A stretch of 64,000 nucleotides of DNA from Paralvinella palmiformis (lineage: Eukaryota > Annelida > Polychaeta > Terebellida > Alvinellidae), in the NCBI GenBank assembly GCA_025642065.1, contig JAODUP010001339.1, forward strand, positions 1 to 64,000, given 5' to 3'. A program made the translations under genes and the position numbers. A model generated the notes under the pieces. That model was not told the origin of the DNA. It ran no database searches and was given only the letters and a program-made list of their open reading frames with translations. Shown here one piece after another: positions 50,440-64,000 of the stretch (its first letter is position 1; each line of letters starts with the position of its first letter).

Positions 50440-50676
50440 TTACATGAAAAAAATCGGTTGCGTGTCAGAGAATGACTGAAGATGGATACTCATTTTTGCA
50501 GTTAAATTTCCGTGAGCTTTTCTTAAGGCATCCTTGTTCTTCAAAAACGTTGAGAGTGTGCTATACGGAACACCATATTCTTTAGCATTTTCAGTCTTAG
50601 CTTTCACGTTTTTGTCAACTTCGTCAAGAACTTGCAACTTTGTACCAGTAAATACTGGTTTAAGTTTGCTAGCCAT
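50440..50676 (-). pseudogene. N-terminal fragment of a Tigger/pogo-type transposase (CENP-B HTH)
   Basis: The 78-residue frame opens with MASKLKPVFTGTKLQVLDEV, then AKEYGVPYSTLSTFLKNKDAL. This is the layout of the CENP-B N-terminal helix-turn-helix that binds DNA in Tigger/pogo transposases and their domesticated relatives. The second HTH and the DDE catalytic domain are missing; after about residue 58 the sequence loses family character and stops. A SINE family B copy sits directly upstream (50705-50890). Most likely a broken DNA transposon; a domesticated short DNA-binding protein is possible but unsupported. Confidence 0.7.
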
Positions 50677-50699
50677 TGCGATATTTGATTACTGATTGT

Positions 50700-50895
50700 T
50701 TGATTTGTTTTTCGGGGAGAATCCCCAGCCTGTCGCTTATTCGGCACAGCCTCTATGCTGGAGTGATTGAGAAATATCCTCCTCCTACCACTCACAGGGG
50801 AGCAGTAGGGAAAGATGAAGCCGAAATACATCCAAGGGTCGTAACTGCCAGAGTATTTCACGTGCTCAGGGGGTCTTTAACGTCCCCTTTATTTT
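50700..50895 (-). mobile_element. SINE family B 3' portion
   Basis: The minus strand ends GAGGCTGTGCCGAATAAGCG, ACAGGCTGGGGATTCTCCCC, the family B tail also seen at 23700 and 33635. No tRNA-like head recognised here. Confidence 0.6.
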
Positions 50896-51156
50896 AATAC
50901 TAATAGAAAAGTGTCTCTATTTAAACAAGTTGGCAAGCCAATCCAAACGTTGCAGTTTATCATACCCAGCAATATCCTTTTAAGTGACATGTGCCATTTT
51001 GGTTGTTGCATTTACGATTGCAATGTTCACAATGGTCGTTGGACTGACTGACAATTGAAATTTCAAATGTCGTATTTCGTTATAACCAGCTTTATATTTA
51101 TAAACCGATGTATATCGATATAATGTTACTGGGACTGAAAAATCACTTCGCTCTAA

Positions 51157-51159
<3 letters not shown>

Positions 51160-51191
<32 letters not shown>

Positions 51192-51206
51192 TTATTATTA
51201 TTATTA
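51160..51206. repeat. (TA)n-(ATT)n tract at a LINE 3' end
   Basis: TA units followed by ATT units. On the minus strand the AAT units form the 3' tail of the LINE relic that starts at 51207. Confidence 0.85.
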
Positions 51207-52140
51207 GTAGTATTTTATTCAACCTCCATTGAATGGAGAAAATACAAGATAAAAGTACATACAAAGTACTATAAACAAGAACAATACAGATTTTGTTAAA
51301 AGTTTAACTAAAAGATACTCGTTAGACCATGGTTTATATAATTATAGTTATATAACATAGATCGTAGTGAGTCGATGAGACCATCATCAGTGGGTTGACT
51401 AGAATTCGTACAACCTGGGAAAATAAGACTAGCGGGAGAAATACCCATATCAACAATTCGAGGTGTTAAGATAGTTTGAGTGACAAATAAATCAATAAAA
51501 TATACACAAAGGTTCCCTTGGTTGGGGGGAATCATTTTGAAATATTCTGGTCAATAAAGACTTGTTATGTTCATTTATAAGAGTATTCGCACCAGTTATG
51601 ACAAGAGCTTGAAGAAAATTATTATGATGAGATCTTTTGCTGAGACCACAAACTTATTTCATGATGTTGCTTTGTCCAAAACTGAATCTTAGGGACATTA
51701 TTGACACTCACGGATAGGCAATCAAAAACCATATAATAAAGTAGGCAAACACCTGGATATGACGTACCAATATTGCTTATTGAAAACATACTTCGTTTAG
51801 CTTTTTGAATTCGAGTACTACCATAGTAGTTGTATTTAACATTATTATTAAAAAGGTTACACCCAGTATATCTATGTTTTCCACATTTTGTTTAGGTTTG
51901 TTTTTCAGATACCATTGGGACGTATTCATAAAGCAACCATATCCTTTGCATGCCATCATACATTTTGTCTTTTTGATGCCGAAATTAAAACACCATAGGG
52001 ATGAATAATCTGTGCATATATTAATCAATTTTTTGTAGACCTGGAACAAACGAGCCATCATCAGCATAAGCAAATGAGTTATATAAGTGGTTCCCGATAC
52101 GTACCTCCTGTTCACAAAGAGATGGTATTGTAATCACCCA
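51188..52140 (-). mobile_element. Non-LTR retrotransposon relic with intact YADD
   Basis: Minus strand: NSFAYADDGSFVPGLQK (RT motif C, about 52083-52033), then after a frameshift INICTDYSSLWCFNFGIKKT and KCM, NTSQWYLKNKP and NIDILGVTF (51990-51790, palm end and thumb). A decayed C-terminus runs to about 51310. The 3' end is marked by AAT repeats at about 51188-51206. The 5' part is missing. Confidence 0.8.
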
Positions 52141-52539
52141 AACATTATACAACACCATACTGTACGGTTTTAAATAATAATTTATATAAGATAATGGGTC
52201 GATTATTTATAAATAATGTTGTTCTACCAAAAGGTGACTCGGTCATTATGCATCTAAGATCTAAGTGAGTCATTCACCAGTACAACTATTACTTAACTGA
52301 TATCAGTCACCCAAACACACATAACAGGTTATAGGGTCGAATCTAGGCAATGCCGTTATCTGTGCGATGTTTCAGCTTGTGTTGACCATAACATTTCCCT
52401 AGTCCATCGGCCAATGGGTCAAGGTGTGTACAAACACTTCGCGGGCGAGGAGGGGGAAGGGGGTCAGGGTCACGACGGGTATCAATAACCGAGGCCACGA
52501 TAAAAGAAAGTTTAGAACAGATTAAAAGTTCATCGGGGT

Positions 52540-52868
52540 GGATAAATCGGTGACTTGTGTAGTGTGGTTGGTAGGAGATCTGGTGTCGAATCCAAATATA
52601 GGACATTGGTCTGATCAGGATATCCCTCATCGTGAATAACTCATCGGGTATATGCGTCAGGTGTGACCAGCACAAAACAAAAATACTCACTCACTCACCG
52701 AACCATTCACTTGCTAACTCACTAACCCGCCCACTCATTCCGTCTCTCACAACCCAAACTCTTGCACTCACTCACTCACTCACTCACTCACTCACTACTC
52801 ACTCACTCACTCACTCACTCACTCACTCACTCACTCACTCACTCACTCACTCACTCAAGCACTCACTC
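52540..52868 (+). mobile_element. SINE family C-type body with long (ACTC)n tail
   Basis: A B-box-like TGGTGTCGAATCCAAA at about 52580, then GTGTGACCAGCACAAAACAAAAATACTCACTC. The tail expands to about 27 ACTC units at 52757-52858. Confidence 0.6.
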
Positions 52869-53287
52869 AAGCATCTATTAGCACCTAACAAGTCGCGCCA
52901 GCCACATGTCGTGTATAGCACTATCGATGTCTGGCAACGTTTGATGACATTTGGCGGCGAGTTAAGATTGAAGCGTAGAAACAGAGATAAAAGAATTTTT
53001 ACCGAGACGCAATAAAAACAGTGAAACATGATTAAGTCCACTTTAAATTCTCCGCCATAATGACACCCATCGTGGTGGTGCATGACGGTAATAAGACCTA
53101 GACACTAACCTGGTAACATTATGTTATGTACGACGTCACCTTACTCTGACCGACATAAACTGTACCCGTAAACACGAAATGAACGCCCACATAACAAATT
53201 ATTTGATTTATATCGGAAATGTTTTTAAAATTTATTTATTGAATAGAATTATGAAAATGTTATACACATTAGCCTGAATGAATCGAT

Positions 53288-53400
53288 CTACCTACAAAGG
53301 TAATGAGGTAAAGTGAAGCATGAAACACCCCTAGATGGAGCTCAGCCTAGTTTTGAACCCAGATGGCCAGCCACGTAACTAATTTGACACCGCCAGGTTA
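53288..53400 (-). mobile_element. SINE family A, decayed copy
   Basis: The rc of AGGTAATGAGGTAAAGTGAA and AAACACCCCTAGATGGAG matches the family A middle. The B box is decayed (TTTTGAACCC). Confidence 0.55.
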
Positions 53401-53844
53401 TAGATATATGTACTATATTGATCAGTCATCGTAAACTGGGGAAATAAATAGGAATTTTCCGTCGATCAAAGTCCATACATTGATATAAAGCTTTGCATAT
53501 TCATGAGGTTCCACAACGCCAAACGACCTTCACCGAAGATGACGTCACTTACGGGAAAGCCCTCTCGTAGTATAATTCTATTTACCCTTTCGGGTGTCTC
53601 TTCTTTATATTCTTCTCTCTCCTGATACTTTGTTGTGGCACTTTATTATGCCACATGAAGAATGCTTGTAATCTATGATGAAATGATGTTGATGGTGTTC
53701 CGAGGATGACGTCAACGGGTGAAGCATATTCTTTGCAAGCAGGCACAAACAGAACACACACACAGACACACACACGCGCGCGCGCACAAACACACACCTA
53801 TTCGTATGTTTTCTTACGGACACTAGTGTGCATTAATTGAGCTG

Positions 53845-53970
53845 AGCCACCTCCAAAAGTAATGAGGCGAAGTTAAAGATGAAACACCCTTCAGTCATGC
53901 CCACGCCGAATTATTTGGACTCAGATGGCTGAGATGTGCTACCCTATTCTAGACTATAGAGGCGCCCCCA
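53845..53970 (-). mobile_element. SINE family A, decayed copy
   Basis: The rc of AAGTAATGAGGCGAAGTTAAA, CACCCTTCAGTCATGCCCAC and TATAGAGGCGCCCC matches the family from head to middle. Confidence 0.6.
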
Positions 53971-54504
53971 TGTACCAGTTAATTACGCTATATTTATTGG
54001 GGTTGATAGCGTTAAAGAATTATATATTCAGGTTTCGATATAATTTCGATATAATTTTGATATAATTTTGATATCATTGTCTTTACGTCACCTCGAACCA
54101 TATTTTATGTAGTTAATACCCAACGATTGAAAAATGAGATTTTTTTCACCTCGTTATATTTTGATGTATCAATAGTCGGCGAAGTGGTTCAAGTAAAGTT
54201 GATTGATCTGAAGAAGACGAAAACAGAAATCACTATCAGAATGCAGGTCAGAAACTGAGGACAAACGAATATACGGTCATGTTCACACGTTATTTTTGGG
54301 TGAACATTGCCAACTCAGTCGTGGAAAGATCGAGGCTCGGTCTAGTTTTGGGTCGTACCATTAAAACGTCTATTCTGAAAAGTTTTTTAAAAGCATTTTT
54401 TAAATTTGAGTGTTGCATATAATTCGGAAAGGGGCTAGACTGTTTATTTTAAATATAACGTTAGCCACCACCAGCTAGCCATTTCAGACCACAAACGAGT
54501 TAGG

Positions 54505-62752
<8,248 letters not shown>

Positions 62753-64000
62753 GTAAGAAACGTTCTCTTAATATTGACTACACTTCTCTTGATAAACGTT
62801 TCCATTCTTCCACCATAAAACCATTTCATAGAGAATATGCCCTTTTTTTATGAAATGGCAAGGAAGTTTCAGTACTCCAACATCTGGGTTCAAGCACCGG
62901 CTGGGCAATGCCTGAAATAAAATTATTATTTGTCACTTTGTCCCTTTGTGCTTGGGATTTTGCTTAGTTTATTAAACTTATCATGAGTCTAAATGTGATC
63001 GTAAAACGTTACTTTAAATTATTATTATTATTATTATTATTATTGTTATTATTATCATCGTCATCATCAACATCATCATTGTTTACTTACTTCTACCATA
63101 TATAATTACATCTCATGGATGCGATTAAGTAATCGTTATGTGCAATATATCAAACTGACGAGTAGTGATAAATATATGCTTGCCACCTTCTGATGTCTGA
63201 CACACGTATTGCCACGGACACACTCTGATTCTGCAATATCCAACCTTCTTCATTGGGTGAGTGCGTACTCGTTTCAGGCGCTAGTTTTATCCGGAACGTT
63301 TGGGGGACCAGCCTCTCTAATGGAAACGTGGAAGACAAGGTTAGAAACATGTTCAGCACAATCGTATGAAATAGGCGGAAAGAAGACGTTGTGATACCGT
63401 CTAACTATATGACTGACAAGCTTAGATCGGGAACATGTCATGAACCGGGCACGAATATCTGTAAATGGTTAACATACCTAGATATTGTTTATCTCAAAGG
63501 ATGTCAGAGCCTATTTGTATTTCATTCGGTGATTGAGTGAATGAGTGAGTGAGTGAGTGAGTGGGTTAGTCGGTGGGTCAGTCAGTGTTTTGTTTGGACT
63601 AGAGCTTGACAACACCTGGAACATATGACCGAGAGGCAGCTCCCTTAGGTATACGTCGCACAGACGGCGACATGATTAGGATTCGAACTATGATCTGCAG
63701 TTTTTATGCGCAATGCCCTAATTACTGTACTACCGGATTGGTCTGGTTGGGGTTTTTAGGTTTTTTAAATGGACAAACCTCAAAAGGTCAATATTAAAAG
63801 GAAAACAAGTGAAATGTTATCAGTTCAGATTAAACTGTCGATTTTTTCCTTTCAATTCGACGAATAGCTATCAAGAAATACAAATCAGACGTTCTGATTG
63901 GCAGACACGTGAAATCGAGGTAAATTTTAAGCATTTATAACACCCGAGACCGGTCTGATGATGTTAATATATTCGTCTTTCTTTGAATTCATAATGTAAA
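62753..64000. other. Downstream of the last EGF exon; repeats, no further exon found
   Basis: Contains (ATT)n then (ATC)n at 63018-63080, and a tRNA-derived repeat with a TCAC-type tail on the minus strand at about 63528-63745 (B box as rc of GGATTCGAACTATG). No further Cys-rich exon or stop exon of the EGF gene seen. Confidence 0.55.

Overview
The window is animal nuclear DNA. It is AT-rich, has GT-AG introns and TATA-box promoters, and carries many microsatellites (at least seventeen long (TA)n tracts, plus (ATT)n, (CATA)n, (ACTC)n), several tRNA-derived SINE families and at least six decayed non-LTR retrotransposon pieces. Tyr/Gly/Gln-rich secreted proteins with short signal-peptide exons, an all-EGF secreted protein and a Golgi-type carbohydrate sulfotransferase suggest a lophotrochozoan, most likely a shell-forming mollusc (gastropod). 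The organism is an inference; no marker gene names it.

Layout. 1-8120: a large inverted duplication whose 3.7-kb centre holds a truncated RING-finger ORF, an orphan coding exon and the RNase H end of a LINE. 8.2-9.3 kb: a second LINE relic. 10.4-22.4 kb: a cluster of three related minus-strand genes for small repetitive secreted proteins. Each has a signal-peptide exon, one phase-0 intron, one repetitive exon, and the promoter arrangement GTCACGA-N19-TATATAAAC. The first (10530-10957) looks intact. The second (18055-19477) carries an array of about 55 six-residue half-repeats and a stop 21 codons before a family-like C-terminus. The third (21240-22210) looks decayed at both ends. A LINE relic with a recognisable RT motif lies at 15.4-16.6 kb. 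22.4-37.2 kb is gene-poor: SINEs, a foldback-like region full of 40-bp degenerate repeats (25.0-28.1 kb), another LINE relic (30.1-31.2 kb) and a second foldback element (32.4-36.3 kb) enclosing a nine-copy 44-bp minisatellite. 37.3-41.3 kb: a two-exon sulfotransferase gene on the minus strand with one apparent frameshift. 42.2-44.5 kb: tandem copies of a dispersed repeat. 45-54 kb: no clear gene; it holds a Tigger/CENP-B-type transposase N-terminus, a LINE relic with YADD, SINEs and a doubtful coding relic. 54.5-62.8 kb: a plus-strand gene with a signal-peptide exon and five EGF exons, all phase 1-1, the last carrying a one-base frameshift. It probably continues past the window.

The three repetitive proteins share a promoter and a signal peptide, so they are probably secreted by the same cells as extracellular-matrix (shell, periostracum or mucus-like) components. 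The EGF protein and the sulfotransferase would also act in the secretory pathway, but nothing in the sequence ties them to the cluster beyond proximity. Coordinates of genes and splice sites were read base by base. Boundaries of repeats are approximate.
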